A stretch of 64,000 nt of DNA from Ichthyophis bannanicus (GCA_033557465.1 JAWIIG010000038.1:1798001-1862000), one strand, 5' to 3'. Shown: positions 9,421 through 21,289, counted from the first letter of the stretch. Notes: generated from the sequence alone by a model not told the origin. Made by a program: numbers and translations.

Positions 9421-10140
9421 ATGTCAAAAACTAAACCTCTGTGAAGTGAACCCAAACTATATCATTAACCTAAAGATCACTCACTATCCCTTAAAAATCA
9501 TCAACACTTGTGTGTAACAGGGAAATTTACCAAAATTTAGTATTTTTGTCGGATCGCCTGTCGTGAGGGTGTACAAACACTCTCAATTAACAGACCCTCC
9601 TTTTATTCAACTATATTTTAAAAGGTCAGTATAACCTACATATGCCCAGGGCTATAACTAGCCCAAAAGGACCAGCCCGTGCATAAAATAGATGCTAACA
9701 TGCATCATAATTCACTTTACAGAACGATTCTGTTACCAGCAAACTATGTAAATATGGAAGCAATGGCACTTAGCTGAATAGTGAAGTGAAATAGTCCAAA
9801 CACTCTAAAACCGTCATTTCTGAAGAGTCGTGGGCCCAAATCGATGAGTCCTCATAAATATCCCCCAAAAAATGGGGTGGCTTAAGCTGAGTCCAGATCC
9901 TCAAACGGTTTCCAAAAACTCCACTTTACGCTTGCCAATAATCTTCCAAACCAGTCGAACAGTAGTTGGGTTATGTTGCGACACAAACCGTTGTGTTTCA
10001 AGCCCGCCGTGACACTGGCTCTTTTTCAAGCAAACCCAGCCAACTTCCTGTTCCGTACAAACGCTAGATGACATCATCAATGCGCATGGGACCTGCTGAT
10101 GACGTGCTAAACAACAAATTTAAAGTTAAAGTTCATCGGA
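9421..10140 (-). mobile_element. Probable Penelope-like element terminal-repeat remnant
   Basis: The text TTTTTGTCGGATCGCCTGTC with a following ACACTCTC resembles the 3' terminal region of the Penelope-like element at 57223-60054 (TTTTTTGTCGGAAGGCAGCC). Further on, GTTGTGTTTCAAGCCCGCCG parallels the GCGTTTCGGGCGAATGC portion of that element, and ATCAATGCGCATG parallels GCATGCTCATTGATGATC, in the same order. No coding sequence remains. The orientation matches the left arm of the intact copy. The relationship rests on short similarities read by eye. Confidence 0.4.
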
Positions 10141-10629
10141 TCTTCCACCATTCTTAATGGGCAGTGTTTATAGTACTTCCTAATGTGCCTTGCGGTTGGC
10201 ACTGGAGTATAGTAATGTAGAAATCTGGTAGTCTTTCTTTATCCAGACATTCATTAAGAGGCATGTTTACTAAAGGTTAGGACACATTAACATTATGCAA
10301 ATATTTATGCAAATGAGGTCCCTTATGCAAAGGATGCCCCGCAGTGAGTCTCCACAATGTCCTCAAGTATGGGTGACTTCACCGATGGAGCCTTACACCA
10401 GAACTACTTTCCAGTTTCTGAAAGCTTTTGGAATTGTCTCAGTGCACACATGCATCAGTTCTCACTTTCCACTGCCATGCACAATATCCTCAGTCTTCAG
10501 TGGAGCCCATCAGACGTGTATATCCTGTGGTGAAGACTGCATTTTTCTTGGAAGCTCTCTTCTGTCTCTATTTGAGAGAGAATCTCATTATTTTTCCTAC
10601 TGACACTGCCACATGAGTTTTTCTATTAC
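10141..10629. other. Unassigned intergenic sequence
   Basis: A frame of about 100 codons at 10295-10603 has no recognisable domain and no support as a gene. Nothing else stands out. Confidence 0.5.
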
Positions 10630-10635
10630 CCTGTA

Positions 10636-10847
10636 TTTTTATTTATTTATTTTTATTTACATGCATTCTCTTATATACCGCGCTATTCTGCATCAGTGCG
10701 GTTTACATTGAACAAACTGAAATTATATTGAACGGGGCATTATAACTTGGAGATAACTATTTTACAGGGAACATGGGCTATGGAGGGTTACGTGGCTTGC
10801 CCAAGACCACAAGGAGCACTTGTAGGACTAGAAACCCCAGTCCTTCC
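10636..10847 (-). mobile_element. 3' part of a CORE-SINE split by the L2 insertion
   Basis: Read on the minus strand it runs from CTTGGGCAAGCCACGTAACC through AAACCGCACTGATGCAG to GCGCGGTATATAAGAG and an AAATA-type tail. The matching head of the same SINE lies at 15793-15864. A short duplication CCTGTA at 10630-10635 and 15865-15870 flanks the two parts together. Confidence 0.78.
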
Positions 10848-11230
10848 AGCTCTCCCAGGAGGGAGTGAAAAGCTGCCCGTCTCCACTCACAGCAGCTGCG
10901 TCACAGCCTAGTGCTGTCCAATTGGGGCAGCCCACTGCTCTTTAAAAAGGAGCGCCACAGGCACTGAAGCCTCTTCAGCGTCCAGCTCTCCCAGGAGGGA
11001 GAGAAGCTGCCACCCGGACCGAAGCCTCAGCTTCACAAAAGAGCTCCACCCGGACCGAAGCCTCAGCTTCACAAAAGAGCTCCACCCGGACTGAAGCTTC
11101 TCCAGTGTCCAGCTCTCCCAGGAGGGAGTGAGAAGCTGCCCGTCTCCACCCACAGCAGCTGCGTCACAGCCTAGTGCTGTCCAATCGGGGCAGCCCACTG
11201 CTCTTTAAAAAGGAGCGCCACAGGCGCACC
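10848..11230 (+). promoter_or_regulatory. Tandemly repeated 5' region of L2-a, likely promoter
   Basis: A block beginning AGCTCTCCCAGGAGGGAGTG and ending in CTCTTTAAAAAGGAGCGCC occurs twice at an offset of 263 bases (10848 and 11111). Between them is a 36-bp unit, CCACCCGGACCGAAGCCTCA onward, starting at 11010, 11046 and 11082. Tandem 5' monomers act as promoters in several LINE families, so a promoter role is inferred. Confidence 0.55.
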
Positions 11231-11430
11231 CGCACCTGAGAGCCTCGCAAGAGGGCCCTTTGGCACGGCCCTTAGGCAACGGCCCTCATTGAGATGCCCC
11301 AGAAACCTACAAGTGATCCATCCTCATCAATACAATAGTAGCTTGAGCTCCCCCAGGGTTGAGCTCGCTCTCATCGTCAACACGACTACTTCTGCGACCA
11401 CAGCAAGTATACATCACCTTAACGGACATA

Positions 11431-12330
11431 GAAAGAGACCCTTTCCCATAGAATTGTCTCTATTATTGACTATAATACTGTTGCCATTAGCTTATAGAAT
11501 TGTTTCTATTACTGACTATAGAAAGAGACCCTTTCCCATAGAATTGTTTCTATTATTGACTATAATACTGTTGCCATTAGCTTGCATTTACTATGGCTAG
11601 TAGCATCATATAACTGTCACTATTTTAAACTGCATCTACTATCACCAATAATCCTCAGAGAACTGTTTCTATTTTTGATCACATTACTATTGCCATTAGC
11701 CACATCTACTATTGCTAGTAGTCTCATATAATTGTTTATATTTTGTACTGCATTTACTATCACCAGTAATCCTCAGAGAACTGTCTCTATTTTTGACCAC
11801 GTTACTGTTGCCAATAGCCGCATCTACTATTGCTAGTAATCCCATATAACTGTCACTATTTTGAACTGCATTTACTATCACCAGTAATCCCCAGAGAACT
11901 GTTTCTATTTTCACCACGTTACTGTTGCCAGTAGCCGTATCTACTATTGTTAGTAGTTTCATACACAGCCCCCTCACCAAAACCTACATAATGGCCCCCT
12001 TAAAAATTAAAAGCCTACCCCTTTCTCTCCTGCTAATAGATTATCTCTACCTGTTTTAATTATACTGTTGTCAGTAGCCAATACTTATCTCTTTCGTGAA
12101 TTATTCATACTGTTGCCAATAATTAATAATTATCCCTACATATCTTACATATACTGTTACCAGTAGCTAGTGAACTACTTATACTGTCGCCAGTAATCGG
12201 TAATTTTCCTAACCTGTCTTACATATACTGTTGTCAGTAGCTAATAATTACTTCTACTTGTTTTAAATATACTATTGCCAGTAGTCAGTAATTATTCCTA
12301 TCATGAGATTCATTTACTGTTGCCAGTAGC
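11431..12330 (+). repeat. Short tandem repeats in the L2-a leader
   Basis: A 90-bp unit starting GAAAGAGACCCTTTCCCATA occurs at 11431 and 11521. Further downstream a motif close to TACTGTTGCCAGTAGC recurs more than ten times up to about 12330 in diverging ~60-135-base units. No convincing ORF1 is present between the repeats and ORF2. Confidence 0.65.
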
Positions 12331-12453
12331 CAGTAATTAGTAACTAGCTGAGCATTAACCTAATTGCGACCTTAGAGCAGAAACCTTGCCTTTCACCTTT
12401 TCAATTCTACTGAAATCTCAGAAAGGTAATTAATACAATAGACTCCTATCATT

Positions 12454-15400
12454 ATGGATTACATCAATCGGCTTAAAATCATGTCTATCTTTCTAATTCT
12501 ACTTACAATATTTGTGCCAAAATATATCCACGCATACTCCCTTGTTACTCATAACATTCCAATTATTCTCCAACATAAGAATCCCAACATCTCTCATAAT
12601 ACACCATATCACAAAACACCTCATGCACAAGGTCAAAGAAATTGTCTAATATATATCACACCTGGGAAATCTTACCATCACCATGTCCAACAACACAAAT
12701 CCTTATCTAAAGACCTTCTTTGTTTACTTATAAACGTGAGATCAATTAGGAATAAAATACCGATCATAACTGATATCCTCACCGATTATAAACCTGACAT
12801 ATTATTCTTAACAGAAACATGGCTCACGGTTCATGATAACATTCTCCTAAATCAATTACAAACTGATGGATATGAGCTACTTCACTGCTCTAGGGCTTTA
12901 AAAAGGGGTGGGGGTGTCATCACTATTATAAATAATAACCTTAAAGCTTCCCTCATTTCTAATAATATTGAGAACATGGATGTTCTTATGTTTGAAACAA
13001 CTTCACATTCATTTGGTCTCATATACAGACCTCCATCCACAGATACAAAATCTTTATCCTCCATATTAGATATGATATGTTCCCTCAACACAAGAAAAAA
13101 ACAGCTAGTAATCATTGGAGACTTAAACCTTCCCTCAACTACACCATCACACTCAAAAGCATTTATTGAAACCATGTCTGAACTTGACTTTGAGCAAATC
13201 ATAGATTTTCCGACTCACATAAAAGGAAACACCCTTGACCTAATCTTTCTTCAAAGATCTCCAGATTATAATCTCAATGTTTCACAACCCCAGGCTATTC
13301 CCATTCCATGGTCCGACCACCATTTAATTAGATTCAATCTCCCACATTTCAATAGAATCACAACCCAACAGCCGAAACAAAGACTAACTACAATGTTCAG
13401 GAAATTTGACAGGGAAAGATTTTTAGGACAGATATTACCACATATTCCTGAAACAGTAACAGACATCAAGATCAGTATTGCTAACTGGAACGAGACTATA
13501 AAAAAAGCAGCTGTGCTTCCTAGCTCTAAAACAAACAAATCCAGATCCAAACAGAGAGACTCCCAACCTTGGCACTCGCAAGAAATTAGACAAATAAAGA
13601 GGGAATTTAGAAAGATTGAAAAAAGATGGCGGAAAACTAACTCAAATAATGACAGAAATGTATACAATGAGAAACTAGACTTCTACAGAAAAACAATAAA
13701 TGCATCTAAAAAAGCCTTTCATACAAAATTACTAACAAATTCCCTCAATCGTCCCAGAGAATTATTTGAAATAGTTAAAAAAGTATCAAACCCTCCTAAT
13801 ACAGATGTCACCCCTATTAACCCACAAACTCTTGCTGACTATTACATAACTAAGCTCTCTCCACTATCAGACCCTCCAATTCCACTAATTTACTCCAACC
13901 CAAAGCCTGAACACATATGGGATAAATTTCATACTGTAACACTAAAAGAACTGGATAAGGTGATCTCAGATATTAACACAACCACTTCTAGTCTTGATCC
14001 CTGCCCAGTTAGCTGGATCAAAAATACTAAACCACTCCTAGCGCCCTACATTCTAAATATAGCAAATTTTTCTCTCACACATGGTACTATGCCAACCATC
14101 CTAAAGAGAGCCTTGATTAGACCTATTCTGCAAAACAAAAAACTAGACAATCTTGATTCCTCTTCATATAGACCTATCTCTAGCCTTCCATTTATGGCAA
14201 AGATTATAGAAAAAATAGTATATAATCAACTTCAGGATCACATTGAACTTCATGCCCCCTTAGATTCACACCAATACGGCTTTAGACCATACCATAGTGT
14301 AGAAACACTTCTTGCAGTTATCTTTGATGATATTCTAAAATACATTGACAAATAAAAAAAAGCAGTATTACTTATATTTTTGGATATATCGGCTGCCTTT
14401 GATTCAATTAACCATCGTATCCTTTTTGAAAGACTCAAACAGATTGGTATACATGGCACTATTCTTGCATGGTTCCAATCATATCTAACTGATTGATCGC
14501 AACAGGTAAAAATAGGAAACCATACATCTAAAACCTATACGCAAAAACAAGGAATCCCACAAGGTTCTGCATTGTCAGCTCTACTCTTTAACATATATTT
14601 ACAACCTATATGCCACATCATTCAACAGTGCAAATTAAAATATGCAATTTATGCTGATGATGTTATGATTTATCTCCCTATGGACATAGACTCCCTGGAC
14701 TTCTCCAATATCAAATCATGCTTCACTAAAATGACGCAATGGCTAAATGAACATAATCTACACATTAACTTCAAGAAAACAGAAGCATTATTTGTTTCTA
14801 GAAATCAAAAATTTACCCCCCCCAACAGAAATAAAAATTGAAAACATAAGCATCCCCATAAAAGATGAAATAAGATACCTTGGCGTTATCATAGACAGAA
14901 CGTTAAGTCTAACAACACACATCAGGAATACAACAAACACAATATATAATAAATTAAGATATCTTAAAAATCTAAAACCATTATTATCAAATCTGGACTT
15001 CAGATCAGTCCTTCAAGCCCTGATCCTGCCTCACTTAGATTTTAGTAACATAATTCTTCAAGGTATTCCAAAACATGCTTTACACCAACTAAAAGTAGCA
15101 CAACATGTTGCTGCAAGAATGCTTATAAATGCAGGTCCAACTGAACACATAACCCTTATACTGTACAAACGTCACTGGTTATCTATACAAAGTAGGATAA
15201 AATATAAAGTTATCATAACAACGTTCAAACTGATAAGAGATATAGCCCCATCATATCTAACTGATCTACTGACAATTCATTCAAGGACCAGAACAGTGAG
15301 ACAAAGGAACCTGAACACACTACTTGTTCCAAACAACTTTTCAAAACTCAATAAAACTACAACAAATAGGGCATTCAGCTTCAATGCTCCTTTAATATGG

Positions 15401-15526
15401 AACTCTCTGCCGGATAAACTCAGAGATATCACAGATCTTTCAGCATTTCGAAAAGATCTTAAAACTCACCTATTTATAGAGTACTCTGGAGATTCATTCC
15501 CAATAGATGAAATATTTCCCACTTAA
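12454..15526 (+). pseudogene. L2-a ORF2: AP endonuclease and reverse transcriptase
   Basis: This is the LINE polyprotein that nicks target DNA and reverse-transcribes the element RNA. The endonuclease shows LLINVRSIRNK, FLTETWL (catalytic Glu), YRPPS, IIGDLNLPS and SDHHLI. The reverse transcriptase shows SYRPISSLPFMAKIIEK, FLDISAAFDSINH, QGIPQGSALS and YADDVMIY. The C-terminus has HITLILYKRHWLSIQSRIKY and FRKDLKTHLF, typical of L2. The ATG at 12454 is the first in frame; a hydrophobic stretch follows it. Lesions: TAA at 14353-14355, TGA at 14494-14496, and a frameshift at a run of eight C near 14815-14822, after which the frame continues to 15526. About 1,020 codons in total, a normal size for the clade. 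Confidence 0.85.
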
Positions 15527-15792
15527 ACTCCTGTATACTCATATTCATCAATTCACAATTTACTTTTTCCTTTTTCTTACTCTATCTTACAATACCCAAT
15601 TCTCCACATTATCACATTTACTCTTTACACTAATAATTCTAGTGAACTACAATACCATTTTTATTGTAATTTCAATTGTTTGAATAAGTTTCAATGTAAT
15701 GTTCAAGTTTTGTTCTATGCAAACCGCTTTGATTTTTCTGAAAGGCGGTATATAAAACCGTTCAATAAATAAATAATAAATAAATAAATAAA

Positions 15793-15864
15793 GGTTGCTG
15801 TCCTCTAGTGGGATTTGAACCCCCGGCCTGAAGTACCTTGCCCCAACCACTAGGCCACTCCACT
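15793..15864 (-). mobile_element. tRNA-like head of the CORE-SINE split by L2-a
   Basis: On the minus strand the A box TGGCCTAGTGG (15847-15857) and B box GGTTCAAATCC (15811-15821) are intact. The sequence continues the SINE whose core and tail lie at 10636-10847, showing that L2-a landed inside an existing SINE. Confidence 0.8.
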
Positions 15865-15900
15865 CCTGTAGCTTCTTAGGAAGAAAAGGAAACAGCATAA

Positions 15901-16865
15901 GCACTTGTTCAAGGGATAAAGTTGTTAAAACCCAAGAGGACTGTGAAAAATTGCAAGAGGATCTTGATAAATTGGAAGACTGGGCATCAAAATGGCAGAT
16001 GAAATTTAATGTGGACAAGTGCAAAGTTATGCACCTAGGAAGGAACAACCCAAACTATGGTTACACAATGCAAGGTTCCACATTAGGAACCACTACCCAG
16101 GAAAAAGATTTAGGCGTCATTGTGGATAACATGTTAAAACCCTCGGCCCAGTGTGCAGCGGCAGCCAAGAGAGCAAATAGAATGCTAGGTATCATAAGGA
16201 AAGGAATGGAAAATAAAACAAAAGATATTATAATGCCTCTATACCGTTCCATGGTTAGACCGCACCTTGAATATTGTGTACAATTCTGGTCGCCGTATCT
16301 TAAAAAGGATATAGCGTTATTAGAAAAGGTTCAGAGAAGAGCCACCAAAATGGTAAAGGGGATGGAAGAAAGGCTAAAAAGGTTAGGGCTCTTTAACCTG
16401 GAAAAGAGACGGCTGGGGGGAGATATGATAGAAGTCTATAAATTAATGAACGGAGTGGAACGGGTAAACGTAGATCGATTGTTTACGTTATCAGAATATA
16501 GAAAGACTAGGGGACGTGCAATGAAGCTACAGGGTAAACTATTTAAGACTAATAAAAGAAAATATTTTTTAACTCAACGTGTAATCAAACTCTGGAATTT
16601 GTTACCGGAGGATGTAGTAAAGGCTGCTAGTGTAGCTGGGTTTAAAAAAGGTTTGGATAAGTTCCTGGAGGAAAGGTCCATAAACCATTATTAAGAAGGG
16701 ACCCAGGATATCAATCCTTGACCCAGTACAAGCATTGCGGAACCTGTGTGTTTTGGGTAAACTGCTAGGTACGTATGACCTGTATTGGCCACTGTTGGAA
16801 ACAGGATACTGGGCTTGATGGACCTTGGTCTGACCCAGTATGGCATATTTTATGTTCTTATGTTC
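15901..16865 (+). mobile_element. 5'-truncated CR1 LINE (CR1-a)
   Basis: The body encodes the CR1 ORF2 C-terminus (15951-16694). The 3' untranslated region contains GGAAACAGGATACTGGGCTT and GACCTTGGTCTGACCCAGTA and ends in TTATGTTCTTATGTTC, the short direct repeats that end CR1 elements. Truncation at the 5' side within ORF2 is usual for CR1. Confidence 0.85.
15951..16694 (+). pseudogene. CR1-a ORF2 C-terminal region
   Basis: A 247-codon uninterrupted frame covers the thumb and C-terminal region of a CR1 reverse transcriptase: LEDWASKWQMKFNVDKCKVM, KDLGVIVDNMLKPSAQCA, RPHLEYCVQFWSPYLKKDI, EKVQRRATKMVKGM and LWNLLPEDVV. The order matches the end of ORF2 in CR1 elements. The polymerase active site (the YADD-type box), fingers and endonuclease are missing through 5' truncation. 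The stop at 16692-16694 is the natural terminator, followed by the CR1 3' untranslated region. The ATG at 15951 is internal, not an authentic start. The uninterrupted frame suggests a relatively recent insertion. Confidence 0.85.
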
Positions 16866-16989
16866 ACTAGCAAGTTAAACTAAAGCATTGATAAGGCAAA
16901 ATGAGAATTTGGAAAGAAGCTTACAATCAAGACAAAACCTCATAAAAACATTTAACTGGTATATTTGAAGCAAAAACCTGCTGAAGGAA

Positions 16990-17200
16990 TTAGTTGGATG
17001 ATCAAGGGATAAAAGGGTTACTCAGGGAGGACGCGGCCATAGCTGAGAAATTAAAGAGATTTTTTACTTTGGTCTTTATTGAGAAAGATGTGAGGACGCT
17101 GCCCATGCCACAAAAGGTATTTAATGGTGATGAGTCAGAAGAACTGAATCAAATCTCAGTGAACCTGGAAAAGTAGTAGAACAAATTGAGAAACTGAAGA
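16990..17200 (+). pseudogene. CR1 ORF2 fragment upstream of the RT core
   Basis: The frame 16994-17176 reads GLLREDAAIAEKLKRFFTLV, EKDVRTLPMPQKVFNGDESE and ELNQISVNLEK. It resembles the segment at 23698-23890 (NKAIAERLNEVFASVFTKED, VGMLPMTEMVFKGDAAEELK) that precedes the reverse transcriptase core in CR1 ORF2. Only about 60 codons remain; it is an isolated fossil. Confidence 0.6.
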
Positions 17201-17720
17201 GCAGTATATCATTGGTGCATCTATCTGCTTCACCCTCTTTTGATACACTCAGAGGGATACCTATCAGTATCATTTGTGTTAACATGGTGAGCAAAATCAG
17301 ATAATAGTCAGTAGGCTAGATGAGTCTTTGCAAACTCCAAACCATCTCAGATTTTGGCACCTGGCAGACAGTACACCTCTCTGGACATCATATGGACGCC
17401 TCAGTACCTCTTAGAAGAGCATCACCAACCACCACTACCCTTCGCTTCCTTGTAGTCACTGATTCCGCAGCCTTGAGGTGCTTGAGCTCTGGTACGTCCC
17501 TTTGCTGGGATGCTTTCATCTCCTCACTGCATACTGGTTCTTCAGTTCAAGGGCTGGGGTAGTTGGATTGTTGATTCTGCAGGCTCTGGTGACTTGTGTC
17601 CAACTCTCTTCATTCTGTAGCTTCCCAGCTTTCACCTCTGTCAGAGAGCTTGGATGTTTCAAGAAGCATCTCATCTCTGGTATAACTCAGCTTGCAAATT
17701 CCTGGAAAAATAACACCTAG
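17201..17720. other. Unassigned intergenic sequence
   Basis: No gene or repeat family recognised. Two overlapping frames of 80 codons lack motifs. Confidence 0.5.
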
Positions 17721-18805
17721 GGATGGACCCTAAAGTGACTGACTGGGTTAGAAATTGGTTGAGTGGGAAGTGACAAAAGGTACAGGTAAATGGAGCTCAC
17801 TCTGAGGAGAAGGAGGTTACCAGTGGTGTGCCACAGGAATCTGTCCTTGGTCCTATTCTTTTTAACATCTTTGTTAGTGATATTGCGGAAGGGCTGTCGG
17901 GTAAGGTTTATCTCTTTGTGGATGATACCAAAATCTGCAATAGACACCCAGGAAGAAGTAGATAATATGAGGAGGGATCTAGCAAAGCTTGAGGAATGGT
18001 CTAGAATTTGGCAGTTGAGATTTAATTCTAAAAAATGCAGTGTCATGCATTTGGGCTGCAAAAATCTAAAGGAGCAGTACAGTGTAGAGTTTGAAGTACT
18101 TCTATCCACAAAAGAAGAGTGAGACCTGGGCATGATTGTGTTCAACGATCTTAAAGTAGCTAAACAGGTAGAAAAGGCAATGACAAAAATTAGAAGGATG
18201 CTTGGGTGCATAGGGAGAGGAATGGCCAGCAGAAAAAAGGAAGTGGCAGTGCCTCTTAGAAGTCTTTGATGCAACCTCATTTGGAGTATTGTGTGCAATT
18301 CTGGAGACCACACCTTCAAAAGGATATAAACAGGATGGAGTCGGTATCGAGGGTGACTACGAAAATGGTTGGTGGTCTTTGTTATAAAACATATGAGGAC
18401 AGACTTAAGGATCTTAATATGTATACTTTAGAGGAAAGGGGGGATAGAGGAGATATGATAGAAATGTTTACATATCTCCATGGCATAAATGCATAGGAGG
18501 AGAGCCTCTTTCAATTGAAAGCAAATTCTGCTATGAGGGGACATACAATAGAATGAGGGTGAAAGGGGATAGACTTAGGAGTAATAAGCGGAAATATTTC
18601 TTTATAGAAAGAGTGGTAGATGTGTGGAATAGTCTCCCAGCGGAGGTGGTAGAGATGAGGACAGTATCTGAATTTAAAAAAGCATGGGACGAACACAGAC
18701 GATCTCTAAAGTAAAAAAGGGGACTACTGTAGTAGTTGATATGGAAGGGCAGACTAGACAGTCCATGTGGTCTTTTTCTACCATCATGTTTCTATGTTTC
18801 TAGGA
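17721..18805 (+). pseudogene. CR1 LINE 3' half, second subfamily (CR1-b)
   Basis: It covers the reverse transcriptase from VTDWVRNWLSG through TSGVPQESVLGPILFNIF (motif B) and YLFVDDTKICN (catalytic motif C). It continues with LAKLEEWSRIWQLRFNSKKC, QPHLEYCVQFWRPHLQKDI and YEDRLKDLNMYTLEER. The frame is broken several times: stops near 17773 and 17965, another at 18121, and a frame change near 18250. The 3' end has GACTAGACAGTCCATGTGGT and TCATGTTTCTATGTTTCT, a CR1-type terminal repeat differing from that of CR1-a. It is more diverged than CR1-a and shares its subfamily with 7318-7722. Confidence 0.8.
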
Positions 18806-20480
18806 GGAGAAACCAATTCATAGGGGAGAGAGGTGAGTTTTGTTTGGATTAATATTCTTCCGTCCATGGAGAACACCTGTTTCAGGTAAATAACTTTGAA
18901 TTCTTCAAGGACAAGTAGGATATCATGTTCTCACAGTTGGGAACCCCTAGCCATAGGCTGCCTCTAACAAGACAGCCGAAAATGGACAAAAGATAGCAGT
19001 GGGCAACGAACACATCTTTGTTGGGAACAAACCATTTTGTCATTTCTTCATTATAAATAGGCCCTGGAGGGTTGAAATTGTATTGAATTTATTTATTTTG
19101 TTTTATTTTATTTATAGCACCCTTCCAAACAAGTCAGCTTTGAACAGCATACATTTTTACATAAATAAACATAAAACAAGACTGACATAATGAGGTAAAT
19201 TTATAAGCTTTTTCCCATGTTAAACCCTGTTTTACCTGCAGAAAAGGGCTTTTATAAAATTACCCCACAGTTTATGTGTGTATAAAGTAGGCATGGAGAA
19301 TGTTCATACCTACCGTTACTTGGCCAGAGGGCAGGCATTGTTGAGGGAGGAATTTGGGGGGAGCGTTGATGGAGTCACAAAAAATGCATATATTTTATAA
19401 AATACATGTGTACATTTCCATCAGCTCCTAAGCAAGAGCAATCTGCCTCTGATTGTTGAAGAGTTTGTGAGGCTATTTATAAAATAGCTCCAGATTTTGT
19501 ACTTACTTGGACTTCCTACCTAGGTGACCTGTTATAAAATACATCTCAGTGGGGGTAATTTTATAAAGTCATTTTCACATATGCACATAAATAGCCACAT
19601 ATGTATGTAAATGGCCTTCTCTAAAATTCTGATTGGTGTAAAGTGTGCGCATTGACATGATGGCATGGACTTTGCCGGTAGTGGATGCAGTTCACAAATA
19701 CGCATATAGATTATAAAAGACCTTAATTTACACATCTACTTGCAAGCTTTATACATGAAAACTTACATCTGCTCTCAAACAGGTATAAATGTCCATGCCT
19801 GTATACTGTACAAGGCTCAATTTCTGCCTCTTATGCTAGTATTTTATAAAGTCACATAACCACCCCTGTGAATAGCACCTAAGAAGGAATCTACTTGACT
19901 TTTTAAACCATGCGCCCTTTTATAACACCACCTTCAATATGACCATTCAACAACCATCAAACATATCTCTATACAAAACCTACATTCAGGGTCAAAGGGG
20001 AATGCAACATAAAATCCAGCAGAAAAACTGATGAATTGCTGTGTATCTATGAGGAGGAAATGTTTCTACTCATCAAGTCTTGCTAGTGGCGACCCATTGT
20101 ATAAAATCTATACCAAATTCTAGCAAGGCAATACCGCAGTAAAAGTATGGTAGGAAGGAAAAAGAAGAATACATACTAGCCTTGCATTGCCTGGGATTAA
20201 AAGGTGCCCACCCAAAGCTTATCCACTAATGTTAATGATGGTAGTAGCGACAGTGTAAAATGTTTAGAAGATAACCATCCCTGATGCAGCAACTGACCAT
20301 GATGAACTTGTGCATGGACCAACTGCAACAGAAGATAAACCACAGGAAGTAATGAAAAAGTTAAGAGGAATAAAAACTGTTAGGTATACTCCTGAAGATG
20401 GTAGCAGTACATTATCTCCTTTCTATCATGCCACAACTCATGTTGTGATTATAGAGGATACACAAAGAAAGCTCACCAAA
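18806..20480. other. Unassigned AT-rich DNA with recurring TTTTATAAA motifs
   Basis: No gene is supported. Between about 19190 and 19930 the string TTATAAA, or a one-base variant, recurs about ten times, often as TTTTATAAAATAC or TTTTATAAAGTCA. It may be an unclassified non-autonomous transposon family. Confidence 0.5.
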
Positions 20481-21289
20481 AAATGAAGAAAGGAAAAATA
20501 TCAAAGGAAATGCAGCAACAAGCAATCAATACAAATATAAGATCTCTGACGGGACAAATTAAAGAAAAGTACTTGAATAAGGATGTTTTAAAAGAATTGA
20601 GCAATGATGCAGAAAGAGAAATAGAGAGAGGAAAAACTTATTTGGAAAGGAATGCAAAAAAAAAAAAAAAAGAGCTGCCAAAACAACCAGAGCACTTAGA
20701 TGGAACAAAAACAAATTTTTTATTACATGACTTTGATACCCCTCTGTGGCAGATAAGGATATGGAGCAAAAGGGAGAGAATGGTGTGGGGCCAAGTGAAG
20801 AGGAAATGCATGATGATTCAGTGTATGTAGGGGGAGATGGGGAAGATTTGAATAATGCAGAACAGGCCAAGGGGCAGAGAGAAGAATCAGGACAGAGATC
20901 AGGAGACTGAAGAGCTGGCAGTGGACCTCCTGGCCTGCATGGAGTTTGATAAATGTGGTGGGGCTCAAGAGAGGGAATGACTACCAAAGCTACTTCATAC
21001 CTAAGGCAAAAAGCATGATAAGTAAAATCAGTAAAGCCATAATTCACATAAAAGAACCATCTATGGACACTAGAGTTAAATCAGATCCAATACTGTGCAG
21101 CAAAAATTATTACTAAGACAATCTTACCGAAAAGGACACAGGACCAGAAGAAAAGGAGAAAGACAACAACTCCTTCTTGGAAATATATAATGAAGGAAAA
21201 ATAAAATCACTGTGCATGGAAGATCAAGCTCACCTAAAATAATAAGATCCAAAACAAACCATGAACTACCCAAATCAAAGCTCATTCCT
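20481..21289. other. Unassigned sequence with a lysine-rich frame
   Basis: A frame at 20483-20830 (115 codons, EKYLNKDVLKELSNDAEREI, a lysine run) has a polar, coiled-coil-like composition. It has no recognised domain and includes an A run of 15 that makes the frame uncertain. A longer minus-strand frame at 20559-21047 is its shadow. I do not call a gene. Confidence 0.4.

Larger units (their letters stand above)
10848..15792 (+). mobile_element. Nearly full-length L2-clade LINE (L2-a)
   Basis: The order is a repeated GC-rich 5' region (10848-11230), a long AT-rich leader with short repeats (11431-12330), an endonuclease/reverse-transcriptase frame (12454-15526) and a 3' end with GGCGGTATATAAAACCG and an AATA microsatellite. 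L2 elements end in short tandem repeats rather than poly-A. The insertion point is known because both flanks are halves of one SINE. The target apparently lost about five bases (GGCCC) rather than gaining a duplication, judged against the SINE at 5371-5716. The element has two in-frame stops and one frameshift, so this copy is dead but fairly young. Confidence 0.82.

Noticed and set aside
10295..10616. Frame of 102 codons as a small gene
   Set aside because: Cys/Ser/Phe-rich composition, no motif, no promoter or splice context.
11431..12330. A CRISPR-like array of regularly spaced repeats
   Set aside because: Units are diverged, spacing is irregular, and the repeats lie in the leader of an L2 LINE in a eukaryotic genome.
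20559..21047. Minus-strand frame of 162 codons
   Set aside because: Antisense to the A-rich lysine frame, rich in Leu/Ser/Pro, without a domain.
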